Part shown: positions 16,904 to 25,997 of the stretch, piece after piece
Position numbering within the stretch: the first letter of the stretch is position 1
How the letters are laid out: each line of letters opens with the position of its first letter
Source: Aliiruegeria haliotis
GTDB taxonomy: Bacteria; Pseudomonadota; Alphaproteobacteria; Rhodobacterales; Rhodobacteraceae
Reading direction: 5' to 3'
NCBI RefSeq assembly: GCF_003003255.1
Contig: NZ_PVTD01000001.1
Location: 620,001-684,000, forward strand
Length of the DNA stretch: 64,000 nucleotides
Translations under genes and position numbers: made by a program
The notes under the pieces: model-generated
The model's database searches: none
What the model saw: the letters and a program-made list of their open reading frames with translations, nothing else
Told to the model about the DNA's origin: nothing

Positions 16904-18507
16904 TGGAACTGAACAGCCAGGTGGCGATGGGGTCGGACGAGGCCCGCGCCAATCGCGATGCCCATCTCAGGGCGCTCGCGGAGGTTGCTGCGGCCGCCGA
17001 ACATGCGGCTGCGGGGGGCGGTGAACGCGCCCGGGAGCGGCACCTGTCCCGTGGCAAGATGCTGCCGCGCGAACGGGTTGCGACGCTGCTGGATGCGGGA
17101 TCGCCCTTCCTGGAAATCGGAGCGACCGCCGCACATGGCATGTATGACGACGCGGCGCCCTGCGCGGGGGTGGTCGCCGGCATCGGGCGGGTGATGGGCC
17201 GGGACGTGATGGTCCTGTGCAACGACGCCACGGTGAAGGGTGGCACCTACTACCCGATGACGGTGAAGAAACACCTCCGGGCACAGGAGATCGCGGCCGA
17301 ATGCCATCTGCCCTGCATCTACCTTGTCGATTCCGGGGGCGCGAACCTGCCGCAGCAGGACGAGGTCTTTCCCGATCGAGACCATTTCGGGCGGATCTTC
17401 TACAATCAGGCGCAGATGAGCGCCCGGGGGATCGCCCAGATCGCCGTGGTAATGGGCTCCTGCACCGCCGGTGGCGCCTACGTTCCCGCGATGTCGGATG
17501 TCACCATCATCGTGAAGGAACAGGGTACGATCTTTCTGGCCGGGCCACCGCTGGTCAAGGCGGCGACCGGTGAAGTGGTCACAGCGGAGGAGCTTGGCGG
17601 CGGCGATGTGCACACGCGGCTGTCCGGCGTGGCCGACTACCTGGCCGAGGACGATGCCCATGCGCTGGCACTGGCGCGCCGCGCCGTGGGGTCGCTGGGG
17701 CCGGCGCCGGACGTCGGCAGGGATTGGGCGACCCCTGAGCCGCCCGCCTATGACCCGGAGGAGATCCTGAGCGTCGTTCCGGCGGCGCTGTCGACCCCCT
17801 ATGACATTCGGGAGGTGATTGCCCGGCTGGTCGACGGGTCGCGGTTCGACGAGTTCAAGGCCCGGTTCGGCGACACCCTGGTGACCGGTTTTGCCCATGT
17901 GCATGGCTGCCCGGTGGGCATCGTCGCCAACAATGGCGTGCTGTTCTCGGAGGCTGCACAGAAGGGGGCGCATTTCGTGGAACTGTGCTCGCAGCGCAGG
18001 ATCCCCCTTGTTTTCCTTCAGAATATCACCGGCTTCATGGTCGGTCGGAAATACGAGACCGAAGGGATCGCACGCCACGGCGCAAAGATGGTGACCGCGG
18101 TGGCGACGACCTCCGTGCCGAAAGTCACGATGCTGGTCGGCGGGTCGTTCGGGGCTGGAAACTACGGTATGGCCGGCAGGGCCTACCAGCCTCGTTTCCT
18201 CTGGACCTGGCCGAACAGCCGAATTTCGGTCATGGGCGGCGCACAGGCGGCCGGCGTGCTGGCGCAGGTCCGGCGCGCGGGGATCGAGAAGGCGGGCGGA
18301 AGCTGGTCCGCCGAGGAGGAGGCCGCGTTCCGGCGTCCCACGGAAGAGATGTTCGAACGCCAGTCCCATCCTCTTTACGCCAGTGCGCGGCTCTGGGACG
18401 ATGGGGTCATCGACCCGCGCAGAAGCCGCGATGTGCTTGGATTGTCGCTCCGGGCGGCGCTGAACGCCCCGGTGGAGGAGACGCGGTTCGGCGTCTTCCG
18501 GATGTGA
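16903..18507 (+). CDS. mccB: 3-Methylcrotonyl-CoA carboxylase, carboxyltransferase (beta) subunit
   Basis: A 534-residue carboxyltransferase of the biotin-dependent acyl-CoA carboxylase family. It begins with [20 protein letters not shown] and has [35 protein letters not shown] and [11 protein letters not shown], motifs characteristic of methylcrotonyl-CoA carboxylase beta chains. It transfers carboxylate from biotin on MccA to 3-methylcrotonyl-CoA, giving 3-methylglutaconyl-CoA in leucine breakdown. Length is usual. The gene sits between EcsC and a methyltransferase gene, with overlapping ends, and mccA follows after the methyltransferase. Confidence 0.95.
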   Translation: MELNSQVAMGSDEARANRDAHLRALAEVAAAAEHAAAGGGERARERHLSRGKMLPRERVATLLDAGSPFLEIGATAAHGMYDDAAPCAGVVAGIGRVMGRDVMVLCNDATVKGGTYYPMTVKKHLRAQEIAAECHLPCIYLVDSGGANLPQQDEVFPDRDHFGRIFYNQAQMSARGIAQIAVVMGSCTAGGAYVPAMSDVTIIVKEQGTIFLAGPPLVKAATGEVVTAEELGGGDVHTRLSGVADYLAEDDAHALALARRAVGSLGPAPDVGRDWATPEPPAYDPEEILSVVPAALSTPYDIREVIARLVDGSRFDEFKARFGDTLVTGFAHVHGCPVGIVANNGVLFSEAAQKGAHFVELCSQRRIPLVFLQNITGFMVGRKYETEGIARHGAKMVTAVATTSVPKVTMLVGGSFGAGNYGMAGRAYQPRFLWTWPNSRISVMGGAQAAGVLAQVRRAGIEKAGGSWSAEEEAAFRRPTEEMFERQSHPLYASARLWDDGVIDPRRSRDVLGLSLRAALNAPVEETRFGVFRM

Positions 18508-18512
18508 TCGCG

Positions 18513-19043
18513 ATGGCGGGATGGGACGATGCCACGATCGACTGGTATGCCGAAACGCATGGCGAGGATGCTTCGACCCGCGCGGTTGTCGATGCTGCCC
18601 CTTTCGCGATGTCTGATGACGTTCTCGACATCGGTTGCGGAACCGGCGCATCGCTCCGCTATCTGGCGGCGTGTGGCGTGACGGGGCGCTTGGCCGGTGT
18701 GGACCCCCATGCACGCATGGTGATGCATGCGCGTCGGTTGAGCCCGGACCGGATTGTCTTCGATATTGCATCTGCCGAGGCGCTGCCCTTCGCGCCGTCC
18801 TGTTTCGATGGCTTGCTCGCGGTGAATTCCGTGGCCCATTGGAGCGACCGCACCGCCGCGTTCGCCGAGGCGTTCCGTGTGCTTCGGCCGGGTGGCTGGA
18901 TCGCTGCGGGCGGCGAGGTGTTCGAGGAACTCGATGGTCCGTTGCCGATCGAGGACGAATTGCAATCGGCCGGTTTCACGCAGATCGGAAGCACCGGGAT
19001 CCGCGGTGGCCGTGTCACCACCGCGCGAAAGGGACAGTCATGA
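18513..19043 (+). CDS. Class I SAM-dependent methyltransferase inserted between mccB and mccA
   Basis: A 176-residue methyltransferase of the UbiE/Methyltransferase_11 type. Motif I is DVLDIGCGTGASLRYLA (near residue 35), followed by an acidic LAGVDPHARMV and a FRVLRPGGWIAAGGE post-I segment. The protein is short but has a complete Rossmann core. Its stop overlaps the mccA start as ATGA. A GTG start at 18504, overlapping the mccB stop, is an alternative. The substrate is unknown. Its position inside a carboxylase gene pair is unusual. Confidence 0.88.
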   Translation: MAGWDDATIDWYAETHGEDASTRAVVDAAPFAMSDDVLDIGCGTGASLRYLAACGVTGRLAGVDPHARMVMHARRLSPDRIVFDIASAEALPFAPSCFDGLLAVNSVAHWSDRTAAFAEAFRVLRPGGWIAAGGEVFEELDGPLPIEDELQSAGFTQIGSTGIRGGRVTTARKGQS

Positions 19044-20989
19044 TCCGCAAGCTGCTGATCGCAAACAGGGGCGAAATCGCCTGCCGCATCATTCGGACAG
19101 CGCGCGGGATGGGCCTGTCCACGGTCGCGGTCTATTCCGACGCGGATTCCGGCGCGTTGCATGTCGAGATGGCCGACGAAGCGGTGCATCTTGGCGGGTC
19201 GGCACCGGCGGAGAGCTATCTCGATGGTGCGCGCGTGATTGCGGCGGCACTGGAGACCGGCGCGGAGGCGGTGCATCCGGGCTACGGTTTCCTGTCGGAG
19301 AACCCGGATTTCGTGCAGGACGTGGAGACGGCGGGACTGATCTTTGTCGGGCCACCGGCAAGCGCGATCCGGCAAATGGGTCTGAAGGATGCCGCCAAGG
19401 ACCTGATGTCGAAGGCCGGTGTGCCCGTGGTCCCGGGCTACCACGGCGCCGATCAGGACGCAGACAGGCTGGCCGAGGAGGCCGCGCGGATCGGATATCC
19501 CGTGCTGGTCAAGGCGGTCGCCGGCGGTGGCGGCAAGGGGATGCGGCTGGTGGAGCGGGCAGGGGAGTTTGCCGATGCGCTGGCCTCTGCACAGGCAGAG
19601 GCGCAGGGCGCGTTCGGAAACCCCTCCGTGTTGATCGAGAAATACATCGAGCAACCGCGCCATATCGAGGTGCAGGTCTTCGGTGACCGGCATGGCAATG
19701 CGGTGCATCTTTTTGAGCGCGACTGCTCGTTGCAGCGCCGCCACCAAAAGGTGATCGAAGAGGCCCCGGCGCCGGGCATGACCGCGCAGGTGCGCGCCGC
19801 GATGGGAGAAGCCGCGGTGCGCGCGGCACGCTCCATCGGCTATGTCGGCGCGGGCACGGTGGAGTTCATTGTCGATGGGGCGGATGGGCTGCGCCCGGAC
19901 GGGTTCTGGTTCATGGAGATGAACACCCGCCTTCAGGTCGAGCATCCTGTGACGGAGGCCGTGACCGGAATCGATCTCGTGGAATGGCAGGTGCGGGTGG
20001 CCTCTGGCGAGCCGCTTCCAATGTCGCAGGAGGAGATCCCGTTGCAGGGACACGCGTTCGAGGCGCGGCTCTATGCGGAGGATGTGCCGGCGGGGTTCCT
20101 TCCGGCCACCGGGCGGCTGGAGCACCTGCGGTTCTCCGATCTCGCCCGCAACGACAGCGGTGTTCGGGAGGGCGACGAGATCAGCCCGTGGTACGATCCG
20201 ATGATCGCCAAGGTGATCACACAGGGGCCGAGCCGGTCGGTGGCGCTGGCGCGTCTGTCCCGTGCGCTGGAGCAGACAGAGGTTGGCGGCACGGTCACGA
20301 ACATCGCCTTCCTGGAGGCGCTGTCGCGGCACGCGGGGTTTGCGCGGGGCGACGTGGACACCGGGCTGATCGGCCGGGATCTCGCCGATCTGGTGCGCGA
20401 AGACACCCCGTCAGTCGAGATTGTCGCGCGGGCTGCGCTGGCGGCGGCGGGTCTGGACGGGGACAGGGACGCGTTTTTCGGCTTCTCCCTCTGGCAGCCG
20501 CCGTCCCGACGCGTGGAGTTGCGCCGGGGAGAGGAGGCCTATTCCGTGGTCATGGAGGTGGTGGATGGCGCGCGGGTGGACCTTCGGGTCGAGGGCGTGC
20601 ATCTGCCCTGCCGTCGACGGTCGAGCGGCTGGCTGATCGGGGAGCGGCGGGAGCCGGGGCCAGCACGTCTGCTCGACGGTGCAGTGGTGGTTTTCGCCGG
20701 CCAGCCCTGGGCGTTCGACCTGCCCGATCCGCTGGAGCGCGGTGGGAGCGCGACGCAGGCCGGCAATGTCGTCGAGGCGCCGATGCCGGGCGTCGTCCGG
20801 CGGGTTCTGGTTCAGGCCGGGCAAGCCGTCGCGGAGGGCGACCGGCTTGCGGTTCTGGAGGCGATGAAGATGGAGCATGGACTGGCCGCAGCTCGCTCCG
20901 GCGTCGTAGCCGAGGTCCTGGTCGCCGAAGGCGCGCAGGTCGCGGCCCATGATCCGCTGATCCGGCTGGTGCCGGAGGACGCGGAATGA
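19040..20989 (+). CDS. mccA: 3-Methylcrotonyl-CoA carboxylase, biotin carboxylase/BCCP (alpha) subunit
   Basis: A 649-residue two-enzyme chain. An N-terminal biotin carboxylase (MIRKLLIANRGEIACRIIRT, ATP-grasp motif KAVAGGGGKGMRLV near residue 160, FMEMNTRLQVEHPVTE near 293) is followed by a linker and a C-terminal biotinyl domain ending in VLEAMKMEHG, where Lys610 is the biotinylation site. It carboxylates biotin with ATP and bicarbonate and hands the carboxylate to MccB. The order and length are those of MCC alpha chains. The GST-like gene downstream overlaps its stop (ATGA). Confidence 0.95.
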   Translation: MIRKLLIANRGEIACRIIRTARGMGLSTVAVYSDADSGALHVEMADEAVHLGGSAPAESYLDGARVIAAALETGAEAVHPGYGFLSENPDFVQDVETAGLIFVGPPASAIRQMGLKDAAKDLMSKAGVPVVPGYHGADQDADRLAEEAARIGYPVLVKAVAGGGGKGMRLVERAGEFADALASAQAEAQGAFGNPSVLIEKYIEQPRHIEVQVFGDRHGNAVHLFERDCSLQRRHQKVIEEAPAPGMTAQVRAAMGEAAVRAARSIGYVGAGTVEFIVDGADGLRPDGFWFMEMNTRLQVEHPVTEAVTGIDLVEWQVRVASGEPLPMSQEEIPLQGHAFEARLYAEDVPAGFLPATGRLEHLRFSDLARNDSGVREGDEISPWYDPMIAKVITQGPSRSVALARLSRALEQTEVGGTVTNIAFLEALSRHAGFARGDVDTGLIGRDLADLVREDTPSVEIVARAALAAAGLDGDRDAFFGFSLWQPPSRRVELRRGEEAYSVVMEVVDGARVDLRVEGVHLPCRRRSSGWLIGERREPGPARLLDGAVVVFAGQPWAFDLPDPLERGGSATQAGNVVEAPMPGVVRRVLVQAGQAVAEGDRLAVLEAMKMEHGLAAARSGVVAEVLVAEGAQVAAHDPLIRLVPEDAE

Positions 20990-21645
20990 TCCGGCTGCAT
21001 CACTGTCCACAGACGCGATCCATGCGGACGCTGTGGCTGCTGCACGAGATCGGCTGCCCGTTCGAGGTCGAAGTGCATCCGTTCGGCAAGAACCTCCGAA
21101 CCTCGGAGTTCCTCGGGCTGAGCCCGGCGGGGCGGGTTCCGGCGCTGGAGATCGACGGCCAGGTCATCTGGGAAACCGGCGCGATCACGCAGGTACTGTG
21201 CGAGCGTTTCCCGGAGGCCGGGTTGGGGCGGCCGGTGGAGTCGCCGGAGCGGGCGGAATGGCTGATCTGGCTGCATTTTTCGGAAACGGTGAGCGCGCAT
21301 TCGGCGACGCTCACGCAGCAGCATGTGATGCTCTACGAGGACCACATGCGCAGCCCAATCCTGACGCGGCTCGAAGCGAAGCGGTTGGCGAAATGTTACG
21401 CGGCGGTGGAGCGTCAGCTGTCCGACGGGCGCGCGTCTCTGCTGAAAGGCGGGATCTCGGCGGCGGATATCTCGGTGGGGCAGGCGATCTACATGGCACG
21501 CCATTTTGCACGGCTCAAGCCGTTCGAAGCACTGTCGGCATGGTACGCGCGGATCTCTGAAAGGCCGGGGTTCGCAGCGGCGCTGCCACAGCCGGGGCAG
21601 GCTCTGCTGTATGAGCAGGATTTCTATGACCCGCTGGAGGTGTGA
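20986..21645 (+). CDS. Glutathione S-transferase family protein
   Basis: A 219-residue protein with a thioredoxin-like N-terminal domain (MIRLHHCPQTRSMRTLWLLH; the SPAGRVPALEIDGQVIWETGAI stretch holds the conserved cis-Pro and the ES-like glutathione site) and a helical C-terminal domain from about residue 85. The candidate catalytic residues are Cys7 or Ser12. It starts inside the mccA stop and is thus part of the leucine operon. Role in that pathway is unknown; protection against electrophilic acyl-CoA products is a guess. Confidence 0.88.
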   Translation: MIRLHHCPQTRSMRTLWLLHEIGCPFEVEVHPFGKNLRTSEFLGLSPAGRVPALEIDGQVIWETGAITQVLCERFPEAGLGRPVESPERAEWLIWLHFSETVSAHSATLTQQHVMLYEDHMRSPILTRLEAKRLAKCYAAVERQLSDGRASLLKGGISAADISVGQAIYMARHFARLKPFEALSAWYARISERPGFAAALPQPGQALLYEQDFYDPLEV

Positions 21646-21895
21646 GCGCGCATCCGGTCGGTTGCGTTGCGGGACCAGCCATGCGCGCCCTGAGTGCTGG
21701 GGGCGAGGTCGCGGCGGTCGGCAAGGCTACGGCCGGGCAGGGGAGGGGCTCCCGCCCCTTTTGGCCCCGCGTTGCGGGACAAAAAGCGTTGGGCCGGGCG
21801 CGCGTTCCGCGCGCGCCTGCGGCGGGCTGGTGCGGCGAGGGCAACGCGGCGGGGCGCTGAATGGGGATCTGTTCGGCAGTAATGGGGAGGGGTGA

Positions 21896-22765
21896 ATGGG
21901 CGAGCACGTCGAGATTTTTGAGGTCGGGCCACGGGACGGGCTTCAGAACGAAGCACGGGCCATTCCCGTCGCTGAAAAGGTTGCGCTGATCGACACCCTG
22001 AGCCGCGCCGGTTTCCGCCGCATCGAGGTGGCGAGTTTCGTCAGCCCGAAGTGGGTGCCGCAGATGGCGGGCTCCGACGAGGTCATGGCGCGGATCCGGC
22101 GGGCGCCGGGGGTCTCCTACGCCGCGTTGACGCCGAACCTGAAGGGGTTGGAGCGGGCGCGTGCGGCGGCGGCGGACGAGATCGCGGTTTTCGTCAGCGC
22201 CTCGGAGGGGTTCAGCCAGGCCAACCTGAACTGCTCGGTCGAGGAGAGCTTTGCCCGCATCGCCCCGGTGGTGGATCTGGCGCGGGAGGTGGGCTTGCCG
22301 GTGCGAGGCTATGTCTCCTGCGTGACGGAGTGCCCCTTCGACGGTGCCGTTGCGCCGGCCGCCCCGGCACGGGTCGCCGCCCGTCTGGCTGCGCTGGGTG
22401 TCTATGAGGTCTCGCTGGGGGATACGCTCGGACGGGCGCGACCGGAGCAGGTGCGGCAGATGCTGGATGCAGTGACCGTAGAGGTTCCGGCCAGGCACCT
22501 CGCCGGGCATTTCCACGATACCGCCGGACGAGCGGTCGACAACATCGCTGTGTCGCTCGACTTCGGGATCCGGGTGTTCGACGCCGCTGTCGGCGGGCTC
22601 GGCGGCTGTCCCTACGCACCGGGCGCGCAGGGAAATGTCGCGACGGAAAAGGTTCTCGCCTGGCTCCTGTCCCAGGGAATGCAAACCGACCTCGATGCGG
22701 CGATCGTGGCGGAGGCGGCCGCCCTGGCTCGATCGATGCGCGACCCGTCCCCGGTGCCGGAATGA
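21896..22765 (+). CDS. Hydroxymethylglutaryl-CoA lyase
   Basis: A 289-residue TIM-barrel lyase of the HMGL-like family. The first strand carries EVGPRDGLQNEARAI with the catalytic Arg-Asp; SLGDTLGRA and HFHDTAGRAVDN give the metal-site His residues; GGLGGCPYAPGAQGNVATE holds the catalytic Cys loop. It splits HMG-CoA into acetyl-CoA and acetoacetate, the last step of leucine breakdown. Length is normal. GGGGAGGGGTGA precedes the ATG. It lies 250 bases after the GST gene and 169 before the hydratase gene. Confidence 0.95.
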   Translation: MGEHVEIFEVGPRDGLQNEARAIPVAEKVALIDTLSRAGFRRIEVASFVSPKWVPQMAGSDEVMARIRRAPGVSYAALTPNLKGLERARAAAADEIAVFVSASEGFSQANLNCSVEESFARIAPVVDLAREVGLPVRGYVSCVTECPFDGAVAPAAPARVAARLAALGVYEVSLGDTLGRARPEQVRQMLDAVTVEVPARHLAGHFHDTAGRAVDNIAVSLDFGIRVFDAAVGGLGGCPYAPGAQGNVATEKVLAWLLSQGMQTDLDAAIVAEAAALARSMRDPSPVPE

Positions 22766-22934
22766 CCGGGCGCGGGGGCAGCAACCGGCGGGCGCCCGAG
22801 GCCGGTCCACAGCGCCGCAGGCGCTGCCCGGCCCAACGCCGGGGACGGCGGCTTTGCCGGCGCGCCTCGGGGGCGGGAGCTACCCCGCCGCGGAATGCGA
22901 CGTGGGGCAATCACCAGCGGAGATGGGGATAGAT

Positions 22935-23729
22935 ATGCAGTCGGAGACCACCCTTCAGATCGACGTCGATGCGCGGGGCGTGGCGACGCTCGCCCTGGCG
23001 CGACCGGCAAAACACAATGCGATGTCGGCGCAAATGATCGCGGAACTGACCGCCGCGGCCGACCGGCTCGGCCGGGATCCGGGCGTTCGGGTGATCGTAC
23101 TGACCGGGCAGGGGCGATCCTTCTGTGCGGGCGGCGATCTGGGCTGGATGCAGGCGCAGATGCGCGCCGACGCAGCCACCCGGGCCCGCGAGGCGACGGC
23201 GCTTGCCCGCATGCTACAGGCGATCAATACCTGTCCACGGCCCGTCATCGGGCGGGTGCAAGGCAACGCTTTCGGCGGTGGGGTCGGCTTGATTTCGGTC
23301 TGTGACGTGGCGGTTGCGAGCCGGGAGGTGAAGCTCGGTCTGACCGAAACCCGGCTCGGCCTGATCCCGGCGACCATCGGCCCCTATGTGATCGCGCGAA
23401 TGGGAGAGGCGAAAGCGCGGCGCGTCTTCATGTCGGCCCGGGTTTTTGGCGCTCAAGAAGCGGTGGATCTCGACCTGTTGGCGCGGGCGGTGGAGCCGGA
23501 CGGACTTGATGCGGCGGTCGAGGCCGAGTTGGTGCCCTACCTCAACGTGGCCCCGGGCGCGGTGGCAGAAGCCAAGGCACTGGCACGGCGTCTCGGGCCC
23601 GTGATCGACGAAGGGGTGATTGCCGAGACGATCGAGGCGCTCGTCCGACGATGGGAAAGCAAGGAGGCGGCCGAGGGGATCGCGGCCTTCTTTGAACGCC
23701 GAAAGGCGCCTTGGGAGGGAAATGGCTAA
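22935..23729 (+). CDS. Enoyl-CoA hydratase/isomerase, probable methylglutaconyl-CoA hydratase
   Basis: A 264-residue crotonase-fold protein: KHNAMSAQMIAEL (CoA-binding), GRSFCAGGDLGWM (first oxyanion loop), VQGNAFGGGVGLISVCDVAVAS (second oxyanion loop) and KLGLTETRLGLIPATIGPYV with the usual catalytic Glu region. Its place at the end of an ivd-mcc-HMG-CoA lyase cluster makes 3-methylglutaconyl-CoA hydratase the best call, the step before the lyase. The ATG at 22935 is preferred over 22923 because GGGGAT lies at a better distance. Confidence 0.9.
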   Translation: MQSETTLQIDVDARGVATLALARPAKHNAMSAQMIAELTAAADRLGRDPGVRVIVLTGQGRSFCAGGDLGWMQAQMRADAATRAREATALARMLQAINTCPRPVIGRVQGNAFGGGVGLISVCDVAVASREVKLGLTETRLGLIPATIGPYVIARMGEAKARRVFMSARVFGAQEAVDLDLLARAVEPDGLDAAVEAELVPYLNVAPGAVAEAKALARRLGPVIDEGVIAETIEALVRRWESKEAAEGIAAFFERRKAPWEGNG

Positions 23730-24211
23730 ACGTCGGGTCGCGCCGGTAATGGCTTGCTCGATGATCTTGATCAGGACGGCCAGACCGGATCCCGGGGCGG
23801 GAATTGCCACATGCTGCGGTCCCCGGTCTGTGCATCGGACTCCACCAAGCGAAAATGATACGTCGCTCTGGCGAAGCCATGCAGGCGGCGCCCGTGCCGG
23901 TGTTGCCGGAACCTGCCCGGATACGCCCGGTGCAAGCGGGCCGCGGGCGGGCAACGGCACGCGGATAGCATTGGTGTCGCTGGCCCGGTCATCCGTGAAT
24001 GGTCCCGACAGGCCAGTGCGTCGTGTCCGGGCACGAACTCATGGCCGCGAGGGCCTCCCCGGCTCCGGCAAATGACGCAAGAGGCAATTGTGAGCACGCG
24101 GAATCGTGCCCGCGCGCCACGTCGTCCACACCTTCGGGCACGACGCCTTTGCGCGCGGCAACGCCCTATGCCCTCTTGGGTTTTCCGCCCGCATCGCCTA
24201 CCCTTGGGGCC
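23730..24211. other. Intergenic stretch between the leucine locus and the two-component genes
   Basis: A 482-base region with no supported gene. Open frames on both strands overlap each other and have no family features. I see no strong terminator hairpin with a T run, and no tRNA. The promoter for the sensor kinase should lie at its right end. Confidence 0.4.
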
Positions 24212-25969
24212 ATGTCGGTGACCCCGAACCCGCCCGCGCCCTCGGAAGAGGGCACGCCCTGGATGCTCCGCCTCGTGGCGCTCATCATCGTGGGTGTGGC
24301 CAGTGCGACGCTCTACGTCACCAATCTGGGCCTGACCGACCGGTTCACGGAGACGACGCGCAACCGCGCAGAACTCCGCCTTGCGCTCTATTCCGGTAAT
24401 GTTGTCAGTGAGTTACAGCGAACTTCGGTAGTGCCGCTGCTGCTGGCGCAGGACCCTGCGCTCATTGGCGCGCTCAACTCGGGGGATTTCACGCAATCCT
24501 CGCAACGGCTGATCTCCTTCCGAGAGGAGATCGGGGCCGCGGCGCTGGTCCTGCTGGACGTCGACGGCCGGGTCGTGGCGGCCACCGACCGCAGCCTGTT
24601 GGGCGGACAACACGGCACCGCCCCATATTTCGTGGACGCCCTGCGCGCCAACGAGACCGTCTTTTCCATCGTGGAACAGGAAACCAACGCCAAGGTTTTT
24701 ACCTATTCGCGCAAGATCACCTCCGATCGGGAGGTCATCGGCGTGATCGTCGTCGAGGTCGATCTTCAGAAGTTCGAGAACAGTTGGGCCGGCATCGCCG
24801 ACGCGGTGCTGATCACCGACAGCGAAGGCACCATCATCCTGGCGACCGAACCACGCTGGCGCGGACGCACGGTGGAAGATGCCTTGGCGGCGCAATCCGC
24901 CCCGTCGGCCATCGCACGGGCCTTGCAGGCCACCACCGACTGGTCGCTGACGATGCCGGATGCCTACCTGCTTGGCGAGGCGGTGATACGCTCCGACGCG
25001 CGCATTCCGTTCCAGGGCTGGCGGATCGTGTCCTTCACCACCTACGAGTCGGTTCGGGAGCAGGTGAACGGCGTTCTGGCCCTGGAAATCATGGGCTTTG
25101 CCCTGTTGCTCGCCGCGACCTTCTATTTCATGAGCCGCAAGGCGCAGTCCCGGTCCCGCCTGTTCCAGCGGGAATCGGCGGAGCTGCGGGTGCTGAACCA
25201 ACGCCTTCAGCGGGAAATTGCCGAGCGTGAAAAGGCGGAGAAGAACCTGGAGGTGGCCGAGCAGACGCTGGAGCAAAGTTCGAAACTCGCGGCCCTCGGC
25301 GAGATGTCGGCTGCCGTCAGCCACGAGTTGAACCAGCCGCTCGCGGCGATGAAGACCTATCTCGCCGGGGCGCGGCTGCTGTTGCAAAGGCGGCGGCCGG
25401 AGGAGGCGCTGAGTTCCTTCCAGCGCATCGACGACCTGATCGACCGCATGGGGGCAATCACCCGGCAGCTGAAATCCTATGCCCGCAAGGGTGGAGAGGC
25501 GTTCGAACCGATGGATGTGCGCGAAGCCGTATCCAGCGCGCTGTCGATGATGGAGCCGCAACTCAAGAGCCGCCGGGTCGAAATCACCCGCACGATGCCC
25601 GCCGAGCCGGTGCTGGTGCAGGCCGACCGGCTGCGGCTGGAACAAGTTCTGATCAACCTGTTCCGCAACGCCCTGGACGCCACCAAGCAGAGCAAGACCC
25701 CGAAAATCGAGTTGATCCTGTCCGCCGGCGAGACCGCGACCCTGACGGTCCGCGACAACGGGCACGGGATTGCGGACCTCGACATCCTCTTCGAGCCTTT
25801 CTACACAACCAAGCAGCCCGGTGACGGTGTGGGCCTCGGTCTCGCCATTTCCTCGGGCATCATCAATGATTTCGGCGGACGCCTGACGGCCCGGAATGCG
25901 CCGGAGGGGGGCGCAGTCTTCGAGGTCCAACTGCCAATCCTCGCCGAGGATCTGGAGGCCGCCGAATGA
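24212..25969 (+). CDS. DctB-type sensor histidine kinase
   Basis: A 585-residue membrane kinase. One N-terminal membrane helix (about residues 18-38) and a second near residues 286-308 frame a periplasmic sensor domain of the double-Cache type seen in DctB. A coiled coil (about 315-355) leads to the dimerisation domain with the phosphorylated His (His371 in AAVSHELNQPLAAMKTY, very like DctB) and an ATP-binding domain (NLFRNALDATKQS, DNGHG, GVGLGLAISSGI). Family members sense C4-dicarboxylates. It is followed after 28 bases by its regulator. The ligand is inferred from similarity only. Confidence 0.9.
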   Translation: MSVTPNPPAPSEEGTPWMLRLVALIIVGVASATLYVTNLGLTDRFTETTRNRAELRLALYSGNVVSELQRTSVVPLLLAQDPALIGALNSGDFTQSSQRLISFREEIGAAALVLLDVDGRVVAATDRSLLGGQHGTAPYFVDALRANETVFSIVEQETNAKVFTYSRKITSDREVIGVIVVEVDLQKFENSWAGIADAVLITDSEGTIILATEPRWRGRTVEDALAAQSAPSAIARALQATTDWSLTMPDAYLLGEAVIRSDARIPFQGWRIVSFTTYESVREQVNGVLALEIMGFALLLAATFYFMSRKAQSRSRLFQRESAELRVLNQRLQREIAEREKAEKNLEVAEQTLEQSSKLAALGEMSAAVSHELNQPLAAMKTYLAGARLLLQRRRPEEALSSFQRIDDLIDRMGAITRQLKSYARKGGEAFEPMDVREAVSSALSMMEPQLKSRRVEITRTMPAEPVLVQADRLRLEQVLINLFRNALDATKQSKTPKIELILSAGETATLTVRDNGHGIADLDILFEPFYTTKQPGDGVGLGLAISSGIINDFGGRLTARNAPEGGAVFEVQLPILAEDLEAAE

Positions 25970-25997
25970 GTGGTAACGCGTGCCCATGGAGGGATGA

